DNA from: an uncultured Eubacteriales bacterium
Lineage (GTDB): Bacteria; Bacillota; Clostridia; Oscillospirales; Acutalibacteraceae
Length of the DNA: 64,000 nt
Reading direction: 5' to 3'
Assembly: GCA_934511365.1 (NCBI GenBank)
Contig: CAKSWC010000006.1
Location: 1 to 64,000, forward strand
Shown here: positions 31,846 to 39,670 of the stretch, in pieces
Layout of the letters: every line of letters starts with the position of its first letter
Position numbering within the stretch: position 1 is the stretch's first letter
Notes under the pieces: generated by a model
Databases searched by the model: none
What the model saw: only the letters and a program-made list of their open reading frames with translations
Told to the model about the DNA's origin: nothing
Program-made: the position numbers and the translations under genes

Positions 31846-32419
31846 TGAGGCATCATATTATCCGGAAATACAACACTTTATTGAAGCACAATTAAAGAGC
31901 AATTTTGAATTGCAATGCTATAGAAAACTGGAAGTGTTTTGGGGAATAGGTGAATTAAAAACAAATCTCCAACGAATTATCAACTCCAATCCAGAAAAAT
32001 GCAAATGTGCTGCAAACTTTGCACAACGAGTACCACCTTTAAACCTCGATATTTTTGCTCTTATTACAGATGGAAATAAGTTTGAATTACTTATTCTCGA
32101 AGTAAAACTGATGAATAGTGCGGGATTAAAAGAGTGGTCGCAACTTGTCGGATATTGTTTGGTTTCTGGAACTAAATATGGGATACTTGTTAATATCGAC
32201 AATGGAGCAAGCCCAAGATTATCTCAAATACTTTCAACTGAGGAGCATCTATCGCATATTAAAACATTGGTTGGAGATAAGTTGCAGGAGCATCGCCTCG
32301 GTTTTATGCAGTGGGATAGCCTGACGCAAAATTTTGAATATAGTAATCTTGGCACCATTAAATCGTTATCAGCACTAAGTGATCAGCTTACTCAAGAATT
32401 CTCTATGGAAAATATCTAA
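31829..32419 (+). CDS. PD-(D/E)XK nuclease-like protein, probable restriction subunit
   Basis: This is a 196-residue protein. NLDIFALITDGNKF followed by ELLILEVKLM gives a PD-(D/E)XK core with D74, E91 and K93. A helix with Q106 (WSQLVGYCL) and the strand TKYGILV follow, as in many members of the superfamily. It overlaps the preceding gene by 17 bases, with a good GGAGGAGG site inside it. With the C5-methyltransferase it suggests a type II restriction system in which this subunit cuts and the LAGLIDADG-like protein may recognise the site. Confidence 0.72.
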   Translation: MPIRRNEASYYPEIQHFIEAQLKSNFELQCYRKLEVFWGIGELKTNLQRIINSNPEKCKCAANFAQRVPPLNLDIFALITDGNKFELLILEVKLMNSAGLKEWSQLVGYCLVSGTKYGILVNIDNGASPRLSQILSTEEHLSHIKTLVGDKLQEHRLGFMQWDSLTQNFEYSNLGTIKSLSALSDQLTQEFSMENI

Positions 32420-32521
32420 AAACGAACATTTTCTTAACAATGATAATGTAGTAAATGTATGACTTTTGCATATCATAAAAATCAATTGGTTTGTATTGAT
32501 CACAGTCCATTCCAACACACA

Positions 32522-32560
32522 GCAAAAGGAATGCCCTTTTTTCGGCATTCCTTTTGCTTT
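32522..32560. terminator. bidirectional terminator
   Basis: A perfect GCAAAAGGAATGCC / GGCATTCCTTTTGC hairpin lies between the convergent restriction operon and the SpoIIQ-like gene. Confidence 0.85.
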
Positions 32561-32603
32561 CGATTTTTTGCCCCTAAACGATTCGTGCTTCACGGGGGCA
32601 GGT

Positions 32604-33350
32604 TTACCTTGAAATTCCGAGCGCCTCAAACGGATCGACCGCTTTTTCGTCTTTGATAACTTCAAAATGCAGGTGGGCGCCGTCCTCTTTTTCAACGGGA
32701 ATTGCGGAAAGGTTGCCGATTTTCTGGCCAAGTTCAACCGTGTCGCCTATTCCGGCGGCGGTGCTTTGGTCGAGTCCGACATATCTTGCGGTGAAATCGC
32801 CGTGGTCAATTTCAACAACATAGCCCCACATTGTGTCTGCAAGGACGCGCGTTACAACGCCGTTTCCAACCGCGCAGACCTCTGCTCCTTCCGCACCCTC
32901 AAAATCAACGCCGGTGTGTGTGCGGTAATCGCCCATTGTTTTGCTCAAAACGGGCGTGTCGGGCGAATAATCTTTTTGAATGTCGGTACCCATCGGAAGT
33001 TTATAGGCTGTGTTTTCAATTTTGGCCGCGCGCTGTGTTTGCGGCTCGGTCGTTTCGCTTGGCTTTTGGGTCTCGGTCACTTTTTCGGTTTTCTTTTCGG
33101 TTGTTTCAGGCTCGCTTTCCGGTTCTGAAAACTCGCGCGGATCGGGAATGTTTTCGGCGCTGTTTTCAACATTGCTGAACGATGGGGCGGAGTCGGACGC
33201 AATGCTTGTCAGACCGCGCTTGATTTTGCCCGTTGAAATTTTCAGCGTGACTGCCGCTGCAATAACGGCGAGAATGCCGATAACCGCCGTAATGTAAAAA
33301 CCGTTTTTGGAAAAGAAGAAGCCTTTTCCGGAATTGCTGCTGTTTTTCAT
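32604..33350 (-). CDS. spoIIQ: SpoIIQ-like membrane-anchored M23 peptidase-domain protein
   Basis: This 248-residue protein has one N-terminal membrane segment (18-38) and an acidic Thr/Glu/Pro linker (65-108). A LytM/M23 domain (about 115-245) follows, with THTGVDFEG (H145, D149) and HLHFEV (H226, H228). The fold and topology match forespore SpoIIQ, which pairs with SpoIIIAH across the septum in sporulation. Unlike B. subtilis SpoIIQ the metal ligands are kept, as is usual in Clostridia. A vegetative cell-wall hydrolase is the alternative. Confidence 0.78.
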   Translation of the reverse strand: MKNSSNSGKGFFFSKNGFYITAVIGILAVIAAAVTLKISTGKIKRGLTSIASDSAPSFSNVENSAENIPDPREFSEPESEPETTEKKTEKVTETQKPSETTEPQTQRAAKIENTAYKLPMGTDIQKDYSPDTPVLSKTMGDYRTHTGVDFEGAEGAEVCAVGNGVVTRVLADTMWGYVVEIDHGDFTARYVGLDQSTAAGIGDTVELGQKIGNLSAIPVEKEDGAHLHFEVIKDEKAVDPFEALGISR

Positions 33351-33486
33351 TTTTCAAACCGCCGTTCCAAAAATTTTGTAATCGCCGATTATCTCGGCGG
33401 TACTGAAAATATTCTGTACGTTTAAAGCGGCGATTATTCCTTTCGGCGGAAAAAAAGGAAAAGCAAAAAATTTTTTTAAAATTTGC

Positions 33487-33500
33487 CAAACAAATGTTTG
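33487..33500. promoter_or_regulatory. LexA box upstream of lexA
   Basis: CAAACAAATGTTTG, with palindromic CAAAC/GTTTG arms, resembles the Gram-positive SOS box. It overlaps the -35 of the lexA promoter. A weaker GATCATTTGTTC (33540-33551) lies downstream. Confidence 0.7.
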
Positions 33501-33526
33501 CATTTTTGGAAAAGATGTGTTATAAT
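33498..33526 (+). promoter_or_regulatory. lexA promoter
   Basis: TTGCAT (33498-33503) and TATAAT (33521-33526) are 17 bases apart. The LexA box covers its -35 element, consistent with autoregulation. Confidence 0.8.
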
Positions 33527-33598
33527 CTCTTTGTAACCGATCATTTGTTCACTATGATTCGGCATTTATTAATAATCTATAAAAAGGAGCGATGCTTT

Positions 33599-34189
33599 AT
33601 GAAACCGCTCAGCGAAAATCAATATCGGATTCTTGAATATCTCAAAGACCGTGCCGGTGACGGTGTGCCGCCCTCAGTTCGGGAAATTTGCCAGGCTGTT
33701 GGTCTGCGCTCAACTTCTTCCGTTCAGGCGAACCTTGACGCGCTTGAGGAAAAAGGCTATATTATGCGTGACCCGATGCTCAAGCGCTCGATCCGCATTG
33801 TTGGCCAGGCGGAAAATGTTCACCATGTTCCGCTGCTCGGTGTTGTTACCGCCGGTATGCCGATTCTTGCCGTTGAACAGGTTGAGTGCTATCTCCCTTA
33901 TTCCGGCTATGTTTCAAAAGACAAACCGCTTTTTGCCCTCCATGTCCGCGGAGAAAGTATGCTCGGCGCAGGTATCCTTGACGGAGACATTATTTTTGCG
34001 GAACGCACCCCTGTTGCGGAAAACGGAGACATGGTTGTTGCCCTCATTGACGACGAAGCAACGGTCAAAACTTTTTATAAGGAGAACGGCCACTTCCGCC
34101 TTCAGCCGGAGAATGAGCTTTTTGACCCGATTATTGTTGACGAGGTTTCCATCCTTGGAAAAGTTGTTGCCGTTTTGCGCTATCTTTAA
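33599..34189 (+). CDS. lexA: SOS repressor LexA
   Basis: This is a 196-residue LexA. The N-terminal winged HTH (residues 5-65) includes PPSVREICQAVGLRSTSSV. The self-cleavage bond is A85-G86 in GVVTAGMP, the catalytic Ser120 is in RGESML and Lys157 in EATVKTF. RecA-stimulated cleavage would derepress SOS genes. The ATG at 33599 follows AAAAAGGAGC. Longer upstream readings run through the promoter. Confidence 0.96.
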   Translation: MKPLSENQYRILEYLKDRAGDGVPPSVREICQAVGLRSTSSVQANLDALEEKGYIMRDPMLKRSIRIVGQAENVHHVPLLGVVTAGMPILAVEQVECYLPYSGYVSKDKPLFALHVRGESMLGAGILDGDIIFAERTPVAENGDMVVALIDDEATVKTFYKENGHFRLQPENELFDPIIVDEVSILGKVVAVLRYL

Positions 34190-34200
34190 ATCAGCCTCTG

Positions 34201-34248
34201 CTTGATTGATAAGCACAAATATATTTGCACTTTCAATTCAATCGGCGG
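34201..34248 (+). repeat. dispersed intergenic repeat, copy upstream of the 35-residue peptide gene
   Basis: The last 25 bases (34224-34248) are identical to 34648-34672. The element reads CTTGATTGATAAGCAC, then TTTGCACTTTCAATTCAATC, then GGCGG. Confidence 0.75.
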
Positions 34249-34285
34249 GCGCTTAAACGATTTTAGCCTATTCGTTCACAGACTG

Positions 34286-34314
34286 TTGACATTTTTAAAA
34301 CTCAAGTGTATAAT
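34286..34314 (+). promoter_or_regulatory. strong promoter of the 35-residue peptide gene
   Basis: Consensus TTGACA (34286-34291), 17 bases, TATAAT (34309-34314). Confidence 0.88.
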
Positions 34315-34345
34315 TTAGTCACAAATTATTAAGGAGGACGAAGTT

Positions 34346-34453
34346 ATGGAATTTAAATTCACACCGCTCATGTATTGGCAGGACATTACTTATCTTCTTC
34401 AGAAGCTTGCAGGCCTTTTCAAAAAGCTTTTTGAAAAGATTGGCCAAAAGTAA
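34346..34453 (+). CDS. 35-residue amphipathic peptide, unknown function
   Basis: An AAGGAGG lies just before the ATG. The peptide begins MEFKFTPLMYW and continues as a helix, LLQKLAGLFKKLFEKIGQK, with lysines on one face and Leu/Phe on the other. A consensus promoter and a strong terminator (34471-34498) make it a complete stand-alone transcription unit. There is no leader or cysteine. It resembles in size and character phenol-soluble-modulin-like or leaderless membrane-active peptides, but no family is recognised. Similar units are at 44098-44199 and 57304-57426. Confidence 0.75.
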   Translation: MEFKFTPLMYWQDITYLLQKLAGLFKKLFEKIGQK

Positions 34454-34470
34454 TTTGATTTTTCTCACTG

Positions 34471-34498
34471 CTCCGCGTGAAAACGCGGAGCTTTTTTT
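34471..34498 (+). terminator. terminator of the 35-residue peptide gene
   Basis: CTCCGCG / CGCGGAG arms followed by a T-run. Confidence 0.88.
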
Positions 34499-34614
34499 GC
34501 GCTTTTTGAAAGCTTGAAAAAAGTATACAATTTCCGGCCCTGATTTTTGGCGGTGTAAAATGGCGGTATTTGTTGAAAAAAGGGTGAAAAATTGGTATAC
34601 TAAATTAAGTAACC

Positions 34615-34672
34615 CATGATTAATTGAGAAGCATAATCTTGAAGGCGTTTGCACTTTCAATTCAATCGGCGG
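34615..34672 (+). repeat. dispersed intergenic repeat, copy downstream of the 35-residue peptide gene
   Basis: The arms GATTAATTGAGAAG and CTTTCAATTCAATC form an imperfect palindrome around a loop of about 25 bases. Its last 25 bases equal 34224-34248. Confidence 0.75.
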
Positions 34673-34754
34673 TTGCAAAAGTCAAAGAGCACTTTGGTGC
34701 CGAAATCCGTTCGCCGTTCACCATTACGGCAGACAAAGCCAAGAGGTAATTCAA

Positions 34755-35825
34755 ATGAAAAACATCATCAGACGTTCGGCAGTCGCTTTGCTTGCGCTGC
34801 TTCTTATTTTTTCTTCCGCGGCCTGCGGCTCAAAAAAGCTTGAGGAAACAACAGCCGCATTAACAACCGCACCGCCAACAACAAAACCGGTTGTTGTTCA
34901 GCGTAACCGACTGACGGGACTCGATAATCTTTCAAAAAAAGCGCAGAACACCCGTCCGGTTGCAATAATGATCAACAACATTACTCAGTCGCTTCCGCAG
35001 TACGGAATTTATAAGGCCGATTTGATGTTTGAATGCCTTGTTGAGGGTGGAATAACAAGAATGATGGCCGTCTTTGCCGATTACACAAAGGTTCCAAAGG
35101 TCTGCTCCGTCAGAAGCTGCCGCTATTATTTCCCGATTTTTGCTTATGGGCTTGACGCGGTTTACTTCTGCTTCGGATGCAACAAATCGCTCGGCCAGAA
35201 AACACTTAACAGGCTCAAAATTGATTATTTTGACGGCGCGCAGAATTATGACGAGCTTGTTTTCGGAAGAGATCCGGACAGACTCGGAAGATACAGCCGC
35301 GAGCACACCGCCTATGTTGACGGAACAAAAATTCCAGAGCTTTTCAAAAAATATAAAATCCGCACGGAGTATAAGACCGGCAAGGATACCTATATCTTTA
35401 ACTTTGTTGCTCCGAAGAAAGTCAGCGGTGAAAAATGCGAAAAGCTTACGCTCAACTTTTCAAATTATTATTACAGCACCTTTACCTATGACGCAAAGAA
35501 AAAGGTGTATCTCAAAAAGCACAACGGCAAAGATCAGATGGACTCAAAGGCCGAAAAGCAGCTTGCATATAAAAATGTTTTTGCCCTTGAAACCGATGTT
35601 TCGCTTTATGACGGCGGACCGCTTGTTCAAATGGACTGGAAGGGCGGAACCGGATATTACATTTCAATGGGTACCGTTCAGAAAATCAAGTGGACAAAGC
35701 CGAACGAAATTTCCAACATCGTTGTTACCGACCTCAACGGAAAGACCATCAACGTCAACCGCGGCAACAGCTATATCGGCGTTTTGAACAAGGGCAAGAC
35801 CGAACTTGCAAAAGCAGCGCAGTAA
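34755..35825 (+). CDS. DUF3048 (YerB-like) lipoprotein
   Basis: This is a 356-residue lipoprotein: signal peptide with lipobox SSAAC (cysteine about residue 24), a Thr/Pro-rich linker, then the DUF3048 region. RPVAIMINNITQSLPQYGI, ADLMFECLVEGGITRMMAVF and SVRSCRYYFP are its conserved blocks. YGGP-like DGGP and TGYYISMGTVQKIKW lie in the C-terminal half. YerB-type proteins are membrane-anchored on the outside and of unknown function. A terminator shared with the converging leucine-rich gene follows. Confidence 0.9.
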   Translation: MKNIIRRSAVALLALLLIFSSAACGSKKLEETTAALTTAPPTTKPVVVQRNRLTGLDNLSKKAQNTRPVAIMINNITQSLPQYGIYKADLMFECLVEGGITRMMAVFADYTKVPKVCSVRSCRYYFPIFAYGLDAVYFCFGCNKSLGQKTLNRLKIDYFDGAQNYDELVFGRDPDRLGRYSREHTAYVDGTKIPELFKKYKIRTEYKTGKDTYIFNFVAPKKVSGEKCEKLTLNFSNYYYSTFTYDAKKKVYLKKHNGKDQMDSKAEKQLAYKNVFALETDVSLYDGGPLVQMDWKGGTGYYISMGTVQKIKWTKPNEISNIVVTDLNGKTINVNRGNSYIGVLNKGKTELAKAAQ

Positions 35826-35840
35826 GACGCGGAAAAATTC

Positions 35841-35884
35841 ATCAGCCGGAAAATCCTTTGCGGGTTTTCCGGCTGATTTTGTTT
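35841..35884. terminator. terminator shared by convergent genes
   Basis: ATCAGCCGGAAAA / TTTTCCGGCTGAT arms with T-rich flanks. Confidence 0.88.
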
Positions 35885-35900
35885 TGTCATTTTTGTTTGT

Positions 35901-38732
35901 TTATTTTGCTTTGACTGAGACGGAAGAAACGGAGCTGAAGGTTTTGCCGCTGTATGCTTTGATGCGGTAGCTGTATTGCACGCCCTTTTTAACCTTCTTA
36001 TCGGCGAAAGAAACGGTTTTTCCGTTTTTGATTGTCCGAAGTTCTTTCCAGCTTCCGCCTTTCTCCTTACGCAGGATGACGTATCCGGCCGCGCCGGGAG
36101 TTTTCTTCCATGAGAGAGTGATTTTCTTTGCGGCGGCTTTGGCTGTGAGCTTTGGCGCGGAAAGATATTTCACCGAAACACCGGTTTTGTTATACGCGGA
36201 AGAACCTGCGTTGTTGACTGCGCGGACGGTGTATGTATAAGTTGTTCCGCTTTTTGCCGTCTTGTCGGTATAGGACGTTGACGATGTTCTTGAGAGCTTT
36301 TTCCATGAGGTCTTTGCGGTTTTGCGGTAGACATCGTAATAATCCGCACCGGCGGTCTTTTTCCATGTGATTTTTACGCCGCCGGAAACATTATATGCCT
36401 TTTTGAGCTTCGGTGCGGCGCATTTGAGCTGGGCGACAGCTCCGGTTTTGACCGTTTTTCCGCAACCAAGGCAGGCCTTGTGCCTTGTTCCCGGAGCATA
36501 GACGCTCGCCTTTTTGTCGGTTATCCAGCCGCTTATTCGCTCATGCTTGCAGCCGATGAGAACATAGTGAAGGCCGTTCTTTTTTGCGTACTCAAGCGCG
36601 GCGGAGCCGCTCTCGCAGCGCAGAACAAAGTCCTGATCTCTGAGCTTCTTATATGAAGCGCCGGAGAAGCCGTAGCCGAAGGTGTACGGCGGAATATACT
36701 TCACGCTCTTTGGAACGGTCACGTCATAAATCGTGTATCCCACCGCATTGTTTGCAATGCCGACAACGCCGTCCTTGACGGTGTACTTATAATTTTCCAC
36801 CTTATTAACCGAAATGAGCCAGTTGTCAACATAAACGTTCTGTTTTCCTTCCTGGTCGTTCAGCGTCTTGGTGTTCCAGAAAGCCTGACCTTCAATTTCC
36901 TGAACGCTCGCCGGAATTTTTATCGTTTTGAGCGATGTGCAGTTAGCAAAAACATGATTCCTGATGAGCTTCAGATTTTCCGAAAGCTTAAGCTTTGTAA
37001 GGCTGTAGCAGCCGGCGAAAGCGTAATCGCCGATGTCGATAACGCTGTCCGGAATCGTCAGCGTTGTGAAATCCGCGCCGTTGAACGCCATGTCACCGAT
37101 ATATTTCACGCTGTCCGGGATTTTTATGCTTTTGATGTTGTACGTATATGTTTCCTGATAGACAGGGCAGAAGGTGTGGTTTGCAATTCCGACAGTTCCG
37201 TCCTTGATTGAAACCTTTGTTTCCTTCCATGTGTCGGTTTCATAGTCGTAAATATCCGGAAAGAACTCATATCCGATGAGCCACTTGCCCCAATAGATTC
37301 CGCCTTTTGTCTGCGCGGCGGAAAACGGAGTGTCAAGGAACGGATTGTAGCCGCATTTTTTGAGGCTCTTCGGGCAGTTTATCGTTTTGATTGCAGTGCT
37401 TCTGAAAGCAAGGTAACCTACCTTCTCAACGGTGTCGGGAAGCGTAAGAGAGGAAAGCTCGAAGCACCAGTAAAACGCGGTATCTCCAAGCTCTTTGAGC
37501 TTGGAGGGCATGGTCACGTCTTCAAGAACAGGACACATGCTGAATGCATTGTTGCCGATTCTTGTGACGCTGTCCGGAATCACAATTTTTTTGAGCGTTC
37601 TGCATTCTCTGAATGCGAAGTCCGGAATCTCCTTGAGCTTTGAGGAAAGGCGAACGTCGGTCAGCGCATCGCAGTTTTGAAAAATGCTGTCTCCGAGATA
37701 TGTTAGTGTGTCCGGCATTGTGACCTTTTTAAGCTGGCGACAGCCCATGAAAGCTTCCTGCCAAATTTCGGTAACACCGTTTGGCACGTTTACTTCTTTA
37801 ATCATTGCTCCCGAAAAAGCACCGAAGCCGATTTTTTTAATTGTACCCGGGAGCTTGATGCTTTCAAGCTGCGTTGCGTTGAATGCGCGGTTGCTGATTT
37901 CCGTCAAGCCTTCGGGGAGATTGACGGATTTAAGCTTCTGCGCCCAGCTGAATGCCTCTTCGCCAATCTTTTTGACGGTATTCGGAAGAGGAGCCTTTGT
38001 AATTGCGGTGAACGAAAACGCACCAAAGCCGATTTCCGTCAGTCCGGAGGGGAAGCTGACCGTCTCCAGCTCATAGCACTGAGAGAAAAGGCCGTCCGGA
38101 ATCTTTTTGAGCTTTGAGGGGAGAGTTGCTTTTTTGAGGCTTTGGCAGTTGCTGAAAGCAGAATCGCCAAGGTCTGTTGCACTTTTCGGAAGAACGACCT
38201 CAAGCAGCTCCTGGCAGGAAGAAAAAGCTTCCGAGGCAATCGTTTTAACGCTGTCCGGCAGAGTGACCTTTGTCAAACCGGCGCAGTAAAAGGCGCGCTC
38301 GGCAATTCTTGTCAGTCCGGCGGGCAGACTAATCTTTGAAAGTGCCGGACAGACCGAAAAGGTTGCATATTCAATCGTGGTGATGCCCTTTGGGAGGGTC
38401 ACGGACTTGAGGTTTTCGCAGTAATAAAACGCCATCTCGCCGATTTTTTTTACCGATGAGGGAATGATGACCGATGTGAGCTTATCATTCAGCTCAAAGG
38501 CGTTGTTTCCAATGCCCGAAACGGGTTTCCCGTCAAGCTTTGACGGAACGGTGAGTTGCGCCGCTTTTCCGTAATACTTCACAATCTGCACCGTGCCGTC
38601 CTTCAAAACGGTGTAGCCGTAATCACCGGAACGCTTTTCAGCCGCTGCGGCAGAAAAGCAAAACACGGAAAAAACAAGTGTGAGCGCAAGAAAAAAGACT
38701 AACGGTTTTAAAAATTCTTTTGTTTTCTTCAT
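35901..38732 (-). CDS. BspA-like leucine-rich repeat surface protein with fibronectin-type domains
   Basis: This is a 943-residue exported protein. After a signal peptide (about 1-32, ending SAAAA) it has at least 17 LRR_5 (BspA/TpLRR) units of about 23 residues, with the recurring form L-x-x-V-x-x-P-x-x-L-x-x-I-G-x-x-A-F. They are interrupted by two longer non-repeat inserts. Near residue 730 is a Cys-containing ACLGCGKT segment, and two fibronectin type III-like modules (about 755-940, TITWKKTAGADYYDVYRK-type strands) close the chain. No LPXTG or S-layer motif is visible. Such proteins mediate adhesion in gut and oral bacteria. The ATG at 38732 follows AAGGAGG. Confidence 0.9.
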   Translation of the reverse strand: MKKTKEFLKPLVFFLALTLVFSVFCFSAAAAEKRSGDYGYTVLKDGTVQIVKYYGKAAQLTVPSKLDGKPVSGIGNNAFELNDKLTSVIIPSSVKKIGEMAFYYCENLKSVTLPKGITTIEYATFSVCPALSKISLPAGLTRIAERAFYCAGLTKVTLPDSVKTIASEAFSSCQELLEVVLPKSATDLGDSAFSNCQSLKKATLPSKLKKIPDGLFSQCYELETVSFPSGLTEIGFGAFSFTAITKAPLPNTVKKIGEEAFSWAQKLKSVNLPEGLTEISNRAFNATQLESIKLPGTIKKIGFGAFSGAMIKEVNVPNGVTEIWQEAFMGCRQLKKVTMPDTLTYLGDSIFQNCDALTDVRLSSKLKEIPDFAFRECRTLKKIVIPDSVTRIGNNAFSMCPVLEDVTMPSKLKELGDTAFYWCFELSSLTLPDTVEKVGYLAFRSTAIKTINCPKSLKKCGYNPFLDTPFSAAQTKGGIYWGKWLIGYEFFPDIYDYETDTWKETKVSIKDGTVGIANHTFCPVYQETYTYNIKSIKIPDSVKYIGDMAFNGADFTTLTIPDSVIDIGDYAFAGCYSLTKLKLSENLKLIRNHVFANCTSLKTIKIPASVQEIEGQAFWNTKTLNDQEGKQNVYVDNWLISVNKVENYKYTVKDGVVGIANNAVGYTIYDVTVPKSVKYIPPYTFGYGFSGASYKKLRDQDFVLRCESGSAALEYAKKNGLHYVLIGCKHERISGWITDKKASVYAPGTRHKACLGCGKTVKTGAVAQLKCAAPKLKKAYNVSGGVKITWKKTAGADYYDVYRKTAKTSWKKLSRTSSTSYTDKTAKSGTTYTYTVRAVNNAGSSAYNKTGVSVKYLSAPKLTAKAAAKKITLSWKKTPGAAGYVILRKEKGGSWKELRTIKNGKTVSFADKKVKKGVQYSYRIKAYSGKTFSSVSSVSVKAK

Positions 38733-38896
38733 AATACATACCTCCTTCTTTTTCATTATACATTACAGTGGGCCAAAGAGCAAGCAATTTTTGGTGCGTT
38801 GGATGAAATGTCTGCGGAATAAAGGGTGCGCCTGCGGAGTAAAATATGGAATATACAATATGACAGAAAACAAAGATTCAAAAAGGAGAGGCCGAA

Positions 38897-39079
38897 ATGA
38901 AAAAAAACGCACACGAGCTTGAAAAGCAGCAGCTTTTTTCTTTTGAAACAGCAAAAGAGTTTTTCCCTGGAGAAAGGCCGGAACGCTCCTCGGCGCCGCA
39001 CAAAGAGAGGTTCAAAGTCAAAGAAAAAAATTTTTCAAAAAATTTTAAAAGTGAGAAAACCGGAGAAAACGAGAGCTAA
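38897..39079 (+). CDS. 60-residue charged hypothetical protein
   Basis: AAAAAGGAGAGG lies seven bases before the ATG. The product is strongly charged and Lys/Glu-rich (MKKNAHELEKQQLFSF at the start), without membrane segments. It ends 30 bases before the CtsR operators. The ribosome site is the main support, and no family is recognised. The rest of 38733-39107 shows nothing else. Confidence 0.5.
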   Translation: MKKNAHELEKQQLFSFETAKEFFPGERPERSSAPHKERFKVKEKNFSKNFKSEKTGENES

Positions 39080-39107
39080 TTTTAATTTTTGGCGGATATC
39101 GAAAGAG

Positions 39108-39124
39108 TTTGACCTTTTTTGACC
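39108..39124 (-). promoter_or_regulatory. CtsR operator 1
   Basis: On the minus strand GGTCAAA-AAA-GGTCAAA is a perfect match to the CtsR heptad consensus. It lies just upstream of the operon promoter. Confidence 0.92.
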
Positions 39125-39125
39125 T

Positions 39126-39153
39126 TTGCAAAAAGCTTGAACGTGAATATAAT
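39126..39153 (+). promoter_or_regulatory. promoter of the ctsR operon
   Basis: TTGCAA (39126-39131), 16 bases, TATAAT (39148-39153), between two CtsR operators. Confidence 0.75.
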
Positions 39154-39164
39154 ATACATTAGAA

Positions 39165-39181
39165 AGTCAAAGAAAGTCAAA
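39165..39181 (+). promoter_or_regulatory. CtsR operator 2
   Basis: AGTCAAA-GAA-AGTCAAA also fits the consensus, and a third heptad (AGTCAAA, 39181-39187) follows. It lies at the start of transcription. Confidence 0.9.
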
Positions 39182-39202
39182 GTCAAAGAAGGTGTTTAAA
39201 AA

Positions 39203-39655
39203 GTGAACCTTTCTAATGTTATAGCTCAAATGATATCCGAAATGCTTGACGGAAAGGACGAGGTTGAGTTCCGGCGCAATACGCTCGCTCAGGACCTCGG
39301 CTGTGTTCCGAGCCAGATTAATTATGTAATCTCCTCCCGGTTCACTCCGGAGCGCGGATATATTGTTGAAAGCAGAAGGGGAGGCGGCGGCTTTATCAAG
39401 ATTGCCAAGGTCAACTGCAACGGCGAAACGCTGCTGATGCACGTTGTCAACTCGGTCGGCGACTCGATTGACGAGAACACCTGCCGCGGCCACCTTGTGA
39501 ATCTTGTTTACCGCGAACTGCTTTCAAAGCGTGACGCAAAGCTTATCCTCACCGCTGTCAGCGACTCCTGTTTAAAGGCCGCTCCGGCCGAGGCGAGAGA
39601 CAAAGTCCGCGCGTCAATTTTCAAACAGCTTCTCATAACGGTAATGAATAACTGA
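39203..39655 (+). CDS. ctsR: transcriptional repressor CtsR
   Basis: This is a 150-residue repressor of class III heat-shock genes. The winged HTH contains RNTLAQDLGCVPSQINYVIS, and the glycine-rich wing is VESRRGGGGFIKI, the thermosensor and DNA-contact loop. It starts with GTG at 39203 after AAGAAGG. It represses its own operon through the flanking operators until heat or McsB action releases it. Confidence 0.97.
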   Translation: MNLSNVIAQMISEMLDGKDEVEFRRNTLAQDLGCVPSQINYVISSRFTPERGYIVESRRGGGGFIKIAKVNCNGETLLMHVVNSVGDSIDENTCRGHLVNLVYRELLSKRDAKLILTAVSDSCLKAAPAEARDKVRASIFKQLLITVMNN

Positions 39656-39670
39656 CTGGAGGAATGAATT

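Noticed and set aside
33494..33598. N-terminal extension of LexA
   Set aside because: The in-frame extension covers the promoter and LexA box, and a good ribosome site precedes the internal ATG.
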